A stretch of DNA of 47,864 nt from Bacteroidota bacterium (GTDB lineage Bacteria; Bacteroidota; Bacteroidia; Bacteroidales; VadinHA17), in assembly GCA_011050615.1 (NCBI GenBank), contig DRFJ01000043.1:1-47864 (forward strand). The letters run 5' to 3'. This document shows, piece by piece, positions 1-7,735 of the stretch (position 1 is its first letter; every line of letters starts with the position of its first letter). Made by a program: the position numbers and the translations under genes. Below the pieces are notes generated by a model that was not told the origin of the DNA, ran no database searches, and saw nothing but the letters and a program-made list of their open reading frames with translations.

Positions 1-10
1 CCTGTTCTTT

Positions 11-74
11 GAAAGTCATGGTTGTTTGTTTTTTTGGTTTTACACTTTAAAACTATAAATCAACCGTGACTTTC
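11..74. repeat. 14-bp inverted repeat around an AT-rich 36-nt centre
   Basis: The arms GAAAGTCATGGTTG (11-24) and CAACCGTGACTTTC (61-74) are inverted copies with one mismatch that would be a G-U pair in RNA. The centre is very AT-rich. A T-rich run follows the right arm, so a plus-strand terminator of a gene left of the window is possible, although the loop is long for one. An end of a small mobile element is the alternative. Confidence 0.5.
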
Positions 75-424
75 TTTTATTTATTTTACTTATCCAATTT
101 TACAGAAACAAAGTTACGTAGCGTGGCTTTAGAAGAAGGTCTTTTTAAAGGCTGGTATTCTGAAGAATATAAAAGGTTCTACTACAACAAGAAGTGAAAT
201 ACCCACCTCACCTCATTTTTGGCAGAAATACTGCCAGTTAAAAGGGAAACAGGTGTAGTATATAGGAAAAACAATTGCACATTATAATTATAGGGTAGAG
301 TATTATGGAGTTCGGTGAAATATGTCGCATTGTCTCAGGCAGTCAAGAGGTCTATTCCCCTTAGTTAATTATCTGATAAAATAGTCAAGAAAGGTTACTC
401 TTAGACCAACCTTTCCCCAAATCC
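75..424. other. non-coding stretch with a short open tail-like frame
   Basis: I see no recognisable gene here. One plus-strand frame, open from 51 and ending with TGA at 195-197, reads like a protein C-terminus (it contains EEGLFKGWYSEEYKRFYYNKK up to its stop apart from one residue), but it has no start codon and I do not recognise the family; it could be the tail of a degraded gene. A 6-bp stem-loop (TGGCAG/CTGCCA) lies at 220-236 without a T-tract. The remainder to 424 holds nothing I can name. Confidence 0.3.
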
Positions 425-446
425 TGGCACCAAACTGGCACCAAAC
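425..446. repeat. perfect tandem 11-bp direct repeat next to a tRNA 3' end
   Basis: TGGCACCAAAC occurs twice back to back (425-435 and 436-446), about 45 bp beyond the 3' end of the minus-strand tRNA. Tyrosine integrases often use tRNA 3' ends as attachment sites and bind short direct repeats nearby, so this may be left from an integrated element. No integrase gene is visible in the window. Confidence 0.6.
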
Positions 447-481
447 AAAAAACCACCTACAAAATAAATTGTAAGTGGTTT
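443..481 (-). terminator. rho-independent terminator downstream of the tRNA
   Basis: A 13-bp stem (450-462 paired with 469-481, one G-U or mismatch position) with a 6-nt loop is followed, on the minus strand, by a T-rich stretch. It sits directly after the 3' end of the minus-strand tRNA and so probably ends its transcript. Confidence 0.6.
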
Positions 482-490
482 ATTATTAAG

Positions 491-564
491 TGGGCCCAGC
501 TGGGCTCGAACCAGCGACCCCCTGATTATGAGTCAGGTGCTCTGACCAGCTGAGCTATGGGCCC
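491..564 (-). tRNA. tRNA with CAU anticodon (Met or lysidine-modified Ile2)
   Basis: On the minus strand the 74 nt fold into a full cloverleaf: acceptor arm GGGCCCA/TGGGCCC, D-arm GCTC...GAGC, anticodon stem CCTGA/TCAGG with loop CTCATAA (anticodon CAT), and a T-arm GCTGG TTCGAGC CCAGC. The discriminator is A, and CCA is not encoded. CAU can be elongator Met or the AUA-reading Ile2 tRNA modified by TilS. The acceptor carries C4-G69 and C5-G68, features reported for TilS substrates in E. coli, which leans to Ile2, but I cannot settle it by eye. It is not the initiator type, as the anticodon stem lacks the three consecutive G-C pairs. Confidence 0.93.
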
Positions 565-647
565 GGGAGAATGGTCAATTTTCGGACTGCAATATTACAC
601 CATTTCTTGAAATTATGCAACTTTTTTATCCACAGGTCAGACTGAGC

Positions 648-2285
648 TTACAGATTCTTTTTGACCTTTTCTTTAATCCTCCGGATATGTCCGCGTCCCA
701 GGCCCTTTACCTCGCAGCCGAGTTCGAAATATCTTTTTATCTTATCATCAGTAAGTATACCGAAGCAATCAACTATTGCAGCCGGTTGACCTATTGATTT
801 CACCACCTCGTCAGGGTCCAGGTCCAGATAGGCCTCATGAGGTACTGCAAAAATAACAGCTTCAGCATCGTTCAGGGCTACTGCCAGTTCCTGCTCAATG
901 CACAGGTCCTTTAGTTTGTCCTGGTTCCTGAAGAACTGGGCTTTACTCTGACCGGGTGCCGGGTAGGTATCCTGCTGTTCAAACTCAAACCAGTGTTCAA
1001 CGTAAGGATCATGCACTTTAATTTCAGCTCCCATTTCGGTCAGTTTCCTTATCACTATCTCAGAGCCGCTATACCTGGTGTCGCCCACATCCTGGCGGTA
1101 GGCAGCACCCAATACCAGCACTTCAGCGCCGGCTATGGGCTGACCCATATTACGCAGTGCATCACGAGTAAGCTGTCCGACATGTATGCCGCGGGTATCA
1201 TTTATGTCAATTGCCATGGGGGTGATCCTGAAGATATCATCCTCAAAGCCGAGGATATGTTTGTAAGCCCATACGCCCAGCCCGCCGTCCTTAGGCAGGC
1301 AATACCCTCCTATACCGGGACCCGGGAAGATAATATTGCTGTGGGTGGGTCTCACCTTTATTGCCTCGATCACCTTAATGAGGTCCACCCCGTTACGTTC
1401 AGCATAGAGGCTCCATTCATCAAGGAAGGCCAGAATTGTAGCCCTGTAACTGTTTTCAACGATTTTTGCCGTCTCCGACTCAATGGGCCTGTCCATCACC
1501 GTCAGAGGATACTCATCCGTATTCAGTACCTCATTCAGGAATTTTACCACTTTCTTCCTGGCTTTATCATTGATACCGCTACACACCCTCCAGAAATCGC
1601 GTATGCTGGCAACATAATTACGCCCCGGCATTACTCTCTCATAGCTGTGTGCGAGCAGGGGATCGGATGTTATGCTTCTCTTCCTGAATATTTTCTTCAT
1701 TATGGGATAGGCTACCTGTTCAGTTGTACCAGGTGCCACGGTAGTTTCAATCAGTACCAGGGTTTCAGGCGGTATATGTTCGGCTATCACGGCCAGGGAT
1801 GCTTCAAGTGCAGCCATATCTGTCCGGCCTGAACGGACATTGCCCAGGTCTTTTTTAATATAATCACACTGGACATCCACCACAACAACATCTGCCAGAC
1901 TAAGCACATCATAGGTATAGGTTGCAATGAGTGTTTTCTTTTCATTGACGCAACGTGCTATCATTGGATCCACTTCGGGATCCTCTGCTTTCACGGGTGA
2001 AACTCCACGGTTAAGCATTGGTATTTTCCAGTAGCTTCTGACACTGGGACGCTGCATGCCTATAACGAATTTGGAGGGCTCCCCCTTATCATCAACCGTA
2101 TCAGCAACAATGGCAGCCATAACGGCACCCACGAAGCCTACACCCATAACCACAACTATTTCACGCCCTCTGGCGCGCTCCTGGTCAACACGTTCCCTGA
2201 TTTTTTTAAATTCACTTTTGTAATGCTCAGGTCCTGGCAACGGAAATTTCTCACCGCCCGGACTGATGGAAAAGGTTTCATTCAT
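648..2285 (-). CDS. UDP-glucose/GDP-mannose dehydrogenase family protein
   Basis: The 545-residue protein is a nucleotide-sugar dehydrogenase, which oxidises an NDP-hexose C6 alcohol to an acid in two NAD-dependent steps to supply polysaccharide precursors. A Rossmann motif MGVGFVG is at about 47-53, the TTVAPGTTE segment near 181-189, and the catalytic region GPGIGGYCLPKD has Cys329 followed by the expected Lys and Asp. The conserved Lys/Asn of the central domain fit K274 and N278. The motif departs from the usual GGSCFPKD, and the protein is longer than the common 430-460 residues, with about 45 residues ahead of the Rossmann fold. Substrate cannot be assigned. No glycosyltransferase neighbours are in view, so it stands alone. 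The start ATG at 2285 is the first in frame. Confidence 0.9.
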   Translation of the reverse strand: MNETFSISPGGEKFPLPGPEHYKSEFKKIRERVDQERARGREIVVVMGVGFVGAVMAAIVADTVDDKGEPSKFVIGMQRPSVRSYWKIPMLNRGVSPVKAEDPEVDPMIARCVNEKKTLIATYTYDVLSLADVVVVDVQCDYIKKDLGNVRSGRTDMAALEASLAVIAEHIPPETLVLIETTVAPGTTEQVAYPIMKKIFRKRSITSDPLLAHSYERVMPGRNYVASIRDFWRVCSGINDKARKKVVKFLNEVLNTDEYPLTVMDRPIESETAKIVENSYRATILAFLDEWSLYAERNGVDLIKVIEAIKVRPTHSNIIFPGPGIGGYCLPKDGGLGVWAYKHILGFEDDIFRITPMAIDINDTRGIHVGQLTRDALRNMGQPIAGAEVLVLGAAYRQDVGDTRYSGSEIVIRKLTEMGAEIKVHDPYVEHWFEFEQQDTYPAPGQSKAQFFRNQDKLKDLCIEQELAVALNDAEAVIFAVPHEAYLDLDPDEVVKSIGQPAAIVDCFGILTDDKIKRYFELGCEVKGLGRGHIRRIKEKVKKNL

Positions 2286-2405
2286 TTTGGTATCTGTTTA
2301 GTCCTTTCAGACAGGATGTTTATACTATTATTTTGATATAAATCTATAAATTATTGTACAAATCTGACAGGATAAGTTAATTTATTTCCCTTTCCTCAGG
2401 TGTGG

Positions 2406-2512
2406 CTGTGGCTATTCTTATTCAAGGCTTCCGGTGTTGTGATAAGTGGTTGTTGTATCTTACTCCACATTGGGCACTGTGGCTATTCTTATTCAAGGCC
2501 TCCGGTGTTGTG
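2406..2512. repeat. 36-nt direct repeat pair separated by a unique 35-nt segment
   Basis: Positions 2406-2441 and 2477-2512 match at 35 of 36 bases (one T/C difference). The 35 nt between them (2442-2476) are not repeated, and flanks show no further homology. The geometry resembles one CRISPR repeat-spacer-repeat unit, but no cas gene is nearby and only two copies exist. It lies just upstream of the sulfatase gene; an open frame runs through it into that gene but is not a credible N-terminus. Confidence 0.75.
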
Positions 2513-2563
2513 CGTGTGGTAATTTTTTTTTTATTTTTACAATATTATCATTTGTACAATACT

Positions 2564-4027
2564 ATGAATAAGTTGATATTGCCACTGGTGTTAATTTCCT
2601 TCGTTCTGTTTGTCAACTCCTGTACAACAAATAATAGCGACATCACGACTCCAAACATTGTAATCATTTTTTGCGATGACATGGGTTATGGGGATCTTGG
2701 CAGCTATGGTGCCGGGGGATATGAGACTCCCAACCTGGATAAGCTGGCCTGTAATGGTTTACGCTTTACAGATTTCCTTTCAGCTCACGGAGCCTGCTCA
2801 GCCTCAAGAACTGCATTGCTTACCGGCTGTTATGCCAACCGTCTGAATATGCCACAGGTTTTCGGCCCGAATTCACAGAGCGGTATTAATCCTGATGAAA
2901 TGACCATTGCTGAATTGTTAAAACAGAAGGGCTATGCAACGGGTATTTTCGGCAAGTGGCACCTTGGTGACCTTGAGCCTTTTCTGCCATTGCAGCATGG
3001 TTTTGATGAATACCTGGGGATACCCTATTCAAATGACATGTGGCCTGTTGATTATGATGGAGGGCCGCTTACAGGAGAATCACTGAATCCCGGAAAGGCA
3101 AATTACCCTCCCCTGCCCCTTATTGAGGGCAATGAGGTTATTGAATACCTTGAGGGTCTGGAAGACCAGGACAGGCTGACCACCAGGTATACAGAAAGAG
3201 CGGTCAGTTTCATAAAAAAACACCGGAATGAACCGTTCTTTCTCTATGTGCCTCATTCAATGCCACATGTTCCGCTGGGTGTTTCCGATAAATTCAGGGG
3301 GAAGAGCCGGCAGGGTTTGTATGGTGATGTAATTATGGAAATCGACTGGTCGCTTGGCGAAATAATGAAAGCACTGGAGGAAAATAGTCTGATTGAAAAT
3401 ACCCTTGTAATTTTTACAAGCGACAATGGTCCCTGGCTCAACTACGGTAACCATGCCGGTTCCACGGGAGGGTTGAAAGAAGGGAAGGGAACAAGTATGG
3501 AGGGAGGTGTACGTGAGCCCTGCATAATGCACTGGCCGGCATTAATAGAGGCGGGACAGGTTTCCAACAGGCTTGCTTCCACAATTGATATCCTTCCCAC
3601 CCTGGCCGACATTACCGGGGCCCGGCTGCCCGGCCGTAAGATTGACGGTGTGAGTATTCTGCCTTTGCTGAAAGGGGATAAGGATGCAGAGCCCAGAAAA
3701 TCGTTTTATTATTATTATCACAATAATAATCTTGAAGCTGTACGGATGGGTCAGTGGAAGCTCGTTTTTCCTCATGATCACCGTTCATATAAGAATGTCT
3801 TGCCGGGTAATGACGGTTTTCCCGGCCCTTATTCTCAGGGCAGGGCAGAATATGCTCTTTATGACCTGCGCAGGGATCCGGGGGAGAGGTATGATGTAAA
3901 AGAACTGTATCCTGAAGTAATTGCAAAGCTGGAGGAACTTGCTGAGAAGGCAAGAAATGATATCGGTGATGGTCTTACGGGAAGGGAAGGAAGGAACAGA
4001 AGGCCAAGGGGAAATATGAATGATTAA
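2564..4027 (+). CDS. lipoprotein sulfatase (S1 family arylsulfatase type)
   Basis: This 487-residue type I sulfatase hydrolyses sulfate esters, probably of a polysaccharide or glycan, outside the inner membrane. From the ATG at 2564 it has a lipoprotein signal ending in FVNSC (Cys20). Metal-binding DDMGYGD starts at residue 38. The signature CSASR begins at Cys78, the residue converted to formylglycine by a maturation enzyme; Ala replaces the usual Pro (C-x-P-S-R). GKWHLG (K131, H133) and a later SDNGPW motif complete the active site. I chose 2564 because the longer frame from 2402 would place 54 odd residues across a DNA repeat before the signal peptide. It is followed 29 bp later by a permease gene. 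No SusC/D or glycosidase genes are near, so substrate is unknown. Confidence 0.92.
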   Translation: MNKLILPLVLISFVLFVNSCTTNNSDITTPNIVIIFCDDMGYGDLGSYGAGGYETPNLDKLACNGLRFTDFLSAHGACSASRTALLTGCYANRLNMPQVFGPNSQSGINPDEMTIAELLKQKGYATGIFGKWHLGDLEPFLPLQHGFDEYLGIPYSNDMWPVDYDGGPLTGESLNPGKANYPPLPLIEGNEVIEYLEGLEDQDRLTTRYTERAVSFIKKHRNEPFFLYVPHSMPHVPLGVSDKFRGKSRQGLYGDVIMEIDWSLGEIMKALEENSLIENTLVIFTSDNGPWLNYGNHAGSTGGLKEGKGTSMEGGVREPCIMHWPALIEAGQVSNRLASTIDILPTLADITGARLPGRKIDGVSILPLLKGDKDAEPRKSFYYYYHNNNLEAVRMGQWKLVFPHDHRSYKNVLPGNDGFPGPYSQGRAEYALYDLRRDPGERYDVKELYPEVIAKLEELAEKARNDIGDGLTGREGRNRRPRGNMND

Positions 4028-4056
4028 CCTAAAGAGACTAAATTATATTTATTAAT

Positions 4057-5127
4057 ATGAGTGGAAAAACCGATCCGGGTAAAGAGGAAAAGAAGAGGAT
4101 ATTAAATATATCCATTGACCTGATACTCAAGCTGGGAGGCTTGTTCATTGTTATATTCCTGTGCTATAAAATTGTACAGCCCTTTATAAGCATCCTTCTC
4201 TGGTCTCTTATTATAGCCATCGTACTTTTCCCCCTTCTTGAATGGCTCAGTGGTCATTTCAGGGGCCGGAAGAAACTGGCATCTTTACTGATCACCCTGG
4301 TAGGCCTCTCTGTGCTGGTGTTACCCAGTATCTGGCTTGTGAACCAGCTTGTTGACGGGGTAAAATATCTGGCAGACACGATCCCGGAGGGGAATCTGCA
4401 AATCCCTCCACCAACCGGGGCAGTGGCCGACTGGCCCCTTATAGGGCAATGGGTGTATGATAACTGGATGCAGGCCTCCGAGAATCTCGGGGAATCATTA
4501 AAAGGATTTATGCCCCAGATAAGTAATTTTGCGGAAAAACTGCTCGGGGCCATTGCCAATACAGGAATGGGAATATTACAGTTTGCCCTTTCAGTTATAC
4601 TGGCAGGCATATTCATGGTTTACTTCAAGAACGCAGAACGATCAGGCAAGCTTATATTTGAGAAGGTAGCCGGTGACAAGGGTGAAGAGTTTCTTGATGT
4701 ATCACTCACTACTATACGTAACGTAGCCACTGGTGTTTTAGGTGTTGCAATAATACAAACAACACTGATGGGGCTGGGGCTGATACTGGCAGATATCCCG
4801 CTTGCTGCGGTATGGATAATTATTTTGCTCATTATGACAATAGCGCAGATACCGGCAATATTATTCAATATACCGCTGATAATTTACCTTTTCGCTTTTA
4901 TGGATCCTCTGCCTGCTGCTTTATGGACTGTATACTTCCTTTTAATGGGTCTTATAGATAATATTCTGAAACCCATTATAATGGGTAAGGATGCTAACGT
5001 GCCCATGCTGGTTATTTTCTTTGGCGCCATTGGTGGTTTCATTGCCTTTGGCTTTATGGGACTGTTTCTTGGGGCAATAATACTGTCGCTGGCTTATATG
5101 CTGTATGTGAAGTGGGTTGAAGTGTAA
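4057..5127 (+). CDS. AI-2E family transporter (UPF0118-type permease)
   Basis: This 356-residue integral membrane protein has the AI-2E transporter family pattern: a hydrophobic N-terminal hairpin (about 27-80), a soluble middle segment rich in Trp and Gly (about 105-165), and four to five hydrophobic helices in the second half with the conserved PxxA/LWxxYFLLxGxIDNxLKPxxMG-like region around residues 285-315. The family includes TqsA and sodium/proton antiporters, so the named autoinducer-2 role should not be assumed. The gene starts 29 bp after the sulfatase stop and may be cotranscribed with it and with the following CNNM-type gene. Confidence 0.88.
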   Translation: MSGKTDPGKEEKKRILNISIDLILKLGGLFIVIFLCYKIVQPFISILLWSLIIAIVLFPLLEWLSGHFRGRKKLASLLITLVGLSVLVLPSIWLVNQLVDGVKYLADTIPEGNLQIPPPTGAVADWPLIGQWVYDNWMQASENLGESLKGFMPQISNFAEKLLGAIANTGMGILQFALSVILAGIFMVYFKNAERSGKLIFEKVAGDKGEEFLDVSLTTIRNVATGVLGVAIIQTTLMGLGLILADIPLAAVWIIILLIMTIAQIPAILFNIPLIIYLFAFMDPLPAALWTVYFLLMGLIDNILKPIIMGKDANVPMLVIFFGAIGGFIAFGFMGLFLGAIILSLAYMLYVKWVEV

Positions 5128-5170
5128 GCTTTTGTCATTTGACTTTTATCTTTCATCTTTATAAACATAA

Positions 5171-6220
5171 ATGGGTCTTTTATTTATATACCTTGCAACA
5201 GCGCTGCTTTTTTCCTTCCTGTGTTCCATACTGGAAGCATCCTTGCTCAGCACAACCCCTGTTTTTATAAATATGAAAATAAAGGAGGGGAAGAAGTATG
5301 CCGTAACACTTGAAAAGTACAAAAGGAATATAGACCTTCCCCTGTCGGCCATACTGACACTGAACACATTTGCACACACAATAGGTGCTGCAGGTGTTGG
5401 TTCACATGCCCAGAAGTTATGGGGAGAAGAATATCTGACCCTGGTAGCAATTATTCTTACACTTACAATACTAATCCTTTCCGAGATAATACCAAAAACA
5501 CTGGGTGCCTTATACTGGAAAAGTATGGGTTCTTTTACTGTTATCGCTTTAAAGATAATGATATATTCCCCCTTATATCCCTTTATCATCCTAACCAATT
5601 TTATCACCAAAAAGCTACGCAGGGACCAGGCAATAAACCCTCTGATCAGCAGGACTGAATTCAGGGCTTTAACTGACAGTGTTATAGAAGAAGGTGTAAT
5701 TGATGATGAAGAATCGCAATTACTAAAGAATCTTATGAAATTCAGGCATATTAAGGTAAGGAATATTATGACTCCCCAGGTTGTAGTGATTGCAGCGGAA
5801 GAAAATACTGCAATCAACGATTTTTATGAGAGTCATGAAGAAATTAATTTTTCAAGAATTCCTGTTTACCGGGATGAATTAAACAATTTCACCGGTTTTG
5901 TGCTGAAGGATGAGATAATGGAAAAAATAATTGATAAAGAGGGGGACAGGCCATTAAAAACCATTAAAAGGCCAGTTAAGATAGTAAACGAGGAGATGCC
6001 GATCATAAAGTTATTCTACAAGCTCATTGACCTGAAAGCGCATATAGCCATGGTAGTTGATGAATACGGTATGGTAAGCGGGCTGGTTACCATGGAAGAT
6101 GTATTTGAAACGTTAATAGGACTTGAAATAGTTGATGAGATGGACAATGTAGAGGATATGCAGGTACTGGCACGTAAGAACTGGGAAGAAAGAGCAAGGA
6201 AGCTGGGCCTTATTAAATAG
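5171..6220 (+). CDS. CNNM/HlyC-type membrane protein (DUF21 plus CBS pair)
   Basis: The 349-residue protein has a CNNM transmembrane domain (about 1-170), beginning with a long hydrophobic helix and including the motif EIIPKTLG characteristic of the family, followed by two CBS domains (about 190-320). CNNM/CorC-like proteins are linked to Mg2+ (and Co2+) transport or homeostasis. The C-terminal CorC_HlyC domain seen in longer relatives is absent; the chain ends about 25 residues after the second CBS motif (VVDEYGMVSGLVTMEDV). It is separated from the preceding permease gene by 43 bp of T-rich, loosely repetitive DNA. Confidence 0.88.
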   Translation: MGLLFIYLATALLFSFLCSILEASLLSTTPVFINMKIKEGKKYAVTLEKYKRNIDLPLSAILTLNTFAHTIGAAGVGSHAQKLWGEEYLTLVAIILTLTILILSEIIPKTLGALYWKSMGSFTVIALKIMIYSPLYPFIILTNFITKKLRRDQAINPLISRTEFRALTDSVIEEGVIDDEESQLLKNLMKFRHIKVRNIMTPQVVVIAAEENTAINDFYESHEEINFSRIPVYRDELNNFTGFVLKDEIMEKIIDKEGDRPLKTIKRPVKIVNEEMPIIKLFYKLIDLKAHIAMVVDEYGMVSGLVTMEDVFETLIGLEIVDEMDNVEDMQVLARKNWEERARKLGLIK

Positions 6221-6229
6221 CGGTGAGTG

Positions 6230-6254
6230 ATGAGTTATGAACAAACTCATTTTC
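6230..6254 (+). terminator. weak stem-loop with T-run after the CNNM gene
   Basis: ATGAGTT (6230-6236) and AACTCAT (6244-6250) form a 7-bp stem with a 7-nt loop, followed by TTTT. It lies between the stop of the plus-strand gene and the stop of the convergent minus-strand gene, so it probably ends the plus-strand transcript. The stem is AT-rich, so efficiency is uncertain. Confidence 0.4.
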
Positions 6255-7692
6255 AACCTTTCCTTAGAATATCCAGTGCCGTCATATACCCGCTGTATAT
6301 AGCTCCGGAGAAGCCGCCGCCGAATTTGCCCCATGCGGATGCTATATGAAGGTTAGCGGGCAGGACTGAGAGGTAGCCGCTTGCTTTGCCCGGTTTTTGA
6401 GCAAAGCCATAGACCGCTCCTTTCTTGTTAAGTGTATATTTCTTCACCGTGAGGGCTGTTGCCACTTCTACATGGTCCACTGCTTCCTTAAAGCCGGGGA
6501 TAAGATTATCAAGCCTGGCTGTAATAATTTCTGCCGCCTTCTTCTTTCGAAATTTATATTCTTCGGCACTCAGGTCCTCCCAGTCTTCCGGATAATCGAT
6601 ACAACAGGCAGCACCTACACTTTTACCTTCCGGTGCCAGTGCCGAGTCAAGCTGGCTGTAATCAACAAAGGTGAAGCTTCTTCTGTCAAAATCAGAATGA
6701 TTATTTCCGGCTATATCTGCCTGGTTTTTCACTGACTCATCGAATATGAAAGTTGAATAATACTTATTCCCGAGCGATTTAAGTATGGTCTTAAAGCCAT
6801 AATAAACCGTCAGCAGGGATGCCCCTATTTCCAGTCCACTGATTGCATTTTTCAGTTCCTGCCCCCTGCCGGCAGGTAATAGATTCTCAGCCAGGAGTGG
6901 CAAGGAGGAATTAACAATTATCTCAGAAGCCCTGTCTGAGTAGATACCGTCACTTCCCCTGGTCTTCCTGTACCTCACTCCCACCGGTTTATCCTCTTCA
7001 TAAATTATGCCTGTAACTTCATGTTTGAGCCTGATGTCTCCCCCGTTACTTATAATGATGTCTGCCAGTGCATCGGACAGTTTCCGGGATCCTCCCTTTA
7101 CAAAATTTGCCCCTCCCGTATAATAACTTCCCTGTGCATTGAGGTAATAATAATATGACAGAGTATAGGGATCGTCATGGAAATAGCCAAGGTTTCCGAG
7201 CAGGACAAGTTTAAGGTCCTCCGCACTTATTATTTCGTCAAGGAAGGCTCCAATACTTTTATCTTTTACATCCCTTGATGCAGCCGTTATCCTTCTTGCA
7301 TTGAGCACGTGTTCGAAATAGGTCCCAATCCCTTCTTCCTCTCCCGGGAAAGATTTTAAAAGTATATTCATAGCCTCAGCGGGATCATGAGGTATAACAA
7401 TGTCGTGCCTGGTATTGTAAAACCTGTAAAATTCAGGTACCCTAAGAAATTTTACCCTGTCGAAGATGCCCAGATCACTGAATATTTTTGTTTTGAGATC
7501 ACGGCTGTGTAATCCATCCATCTCATGAAGCCCCACTTCCATGGTGTACTGTTTCCGCATGAAGCTTGTTGCGCAGCCTCCCGGTATGTCATGTTGTTCA
7601 ATTAACAATATCTTTTTTCCTTCTTTTGCCAGTTTGGCCCCTGCCGTAAGGCCTCCCAGGCCTGCTCCGATGATGATTATGTCGTAGTGCAT
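6253..7692 (-). CDS. phytoene desaturase/RetSat-like FAD-dependent oxidoreductase
   Basis: A 479-residue flavoprotein. The N-terminal dinucleotide-binding motif GAGLGGLTAGAKLAKEGKK is followed by IEQHDIPGGCATSF, typical of the CrtI / carotenoid isomerase / retinol saturase (RetSat) group, and the C-terminus has the conserved GGGFSGAIYSGYMTA region. Members desaturate, saturate or isomerise polyenes or reduce lipid double bonds. The exact substrate is not predictable; no other carotenoid genes are in the window. It is the last gene of a probable three-gene operon with a GNAT protein (43 bp upstream) and an acyl-CoA synthetase, which suggests a lipid substrate. Soluble, without a signal peptide. 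Confidence 0.85.
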   Translation of the reverse strand: MHYDIIIIGAGLGGLTAGAKLAKEGKKILLIEQHDIPGGCATSFMRKQYTMEVGLHEMDGLHSRDLKTKIFSDLGIFDRVKFLRVPEFYRFYNTRHDIVIPHDPAEAMNILLKSFPGEEEGIGTYFEHVLNARRITAASRDVKDKSIGAFLDEIISAEDLKLVLLGNLGYFHDDPYTLSYYYYLNAQGSYYTGGANFVKGGSRKLSDALADIIISNGGDIRLKHEVTGIIYEEDKPVGVRYRKTRGSDGIYSDRASEIIVNSSLPLLAENLLPAGRGQELKNAISGLEIGASLLTVYYGFKTILKSLGNKYYSTFIFDESVKNQADIAGNNHSDFDRRSFTFVDYSQLDSALAPEGKSVGAACCIDYPEDWEDLSAEEYKFRKKKAAEIITARLDNLIPGFKEAVDHVEVATALTVKKYTLNKKGAVYGFAQKPGKASGYLSVLPANLHIASAWGKFGGGFSGAIYSGYMTALDILRKG

Positions 7693-7735
7693 ACTGTGGG
7701 ATTAATGGTTTAATGGAATGATGGAATATTCCTTA

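Noticed and set aside
220-236. 6-bp stem-loop TGGCAG/CTGCCA as terminator
   Set aside because: No T-run follows on either strand and no gene ends nearby with certainty.
993-1832. 279-codon plus-strand open frame
   Set aside because: It is antisense to the clear nucleotide-sugar dehydrogenase gene and has no recognisable domain; the minus-strand frame has the catalytic motifs.
2402-2563. Open frame extending the sulfatase N-terminus by 54 residues
   Set aside because: It runs through the 36-nt repeat DNA and places a second hydrophobic stretch before a normal lipoprotein signal; the ATG at 2564 fits much better.
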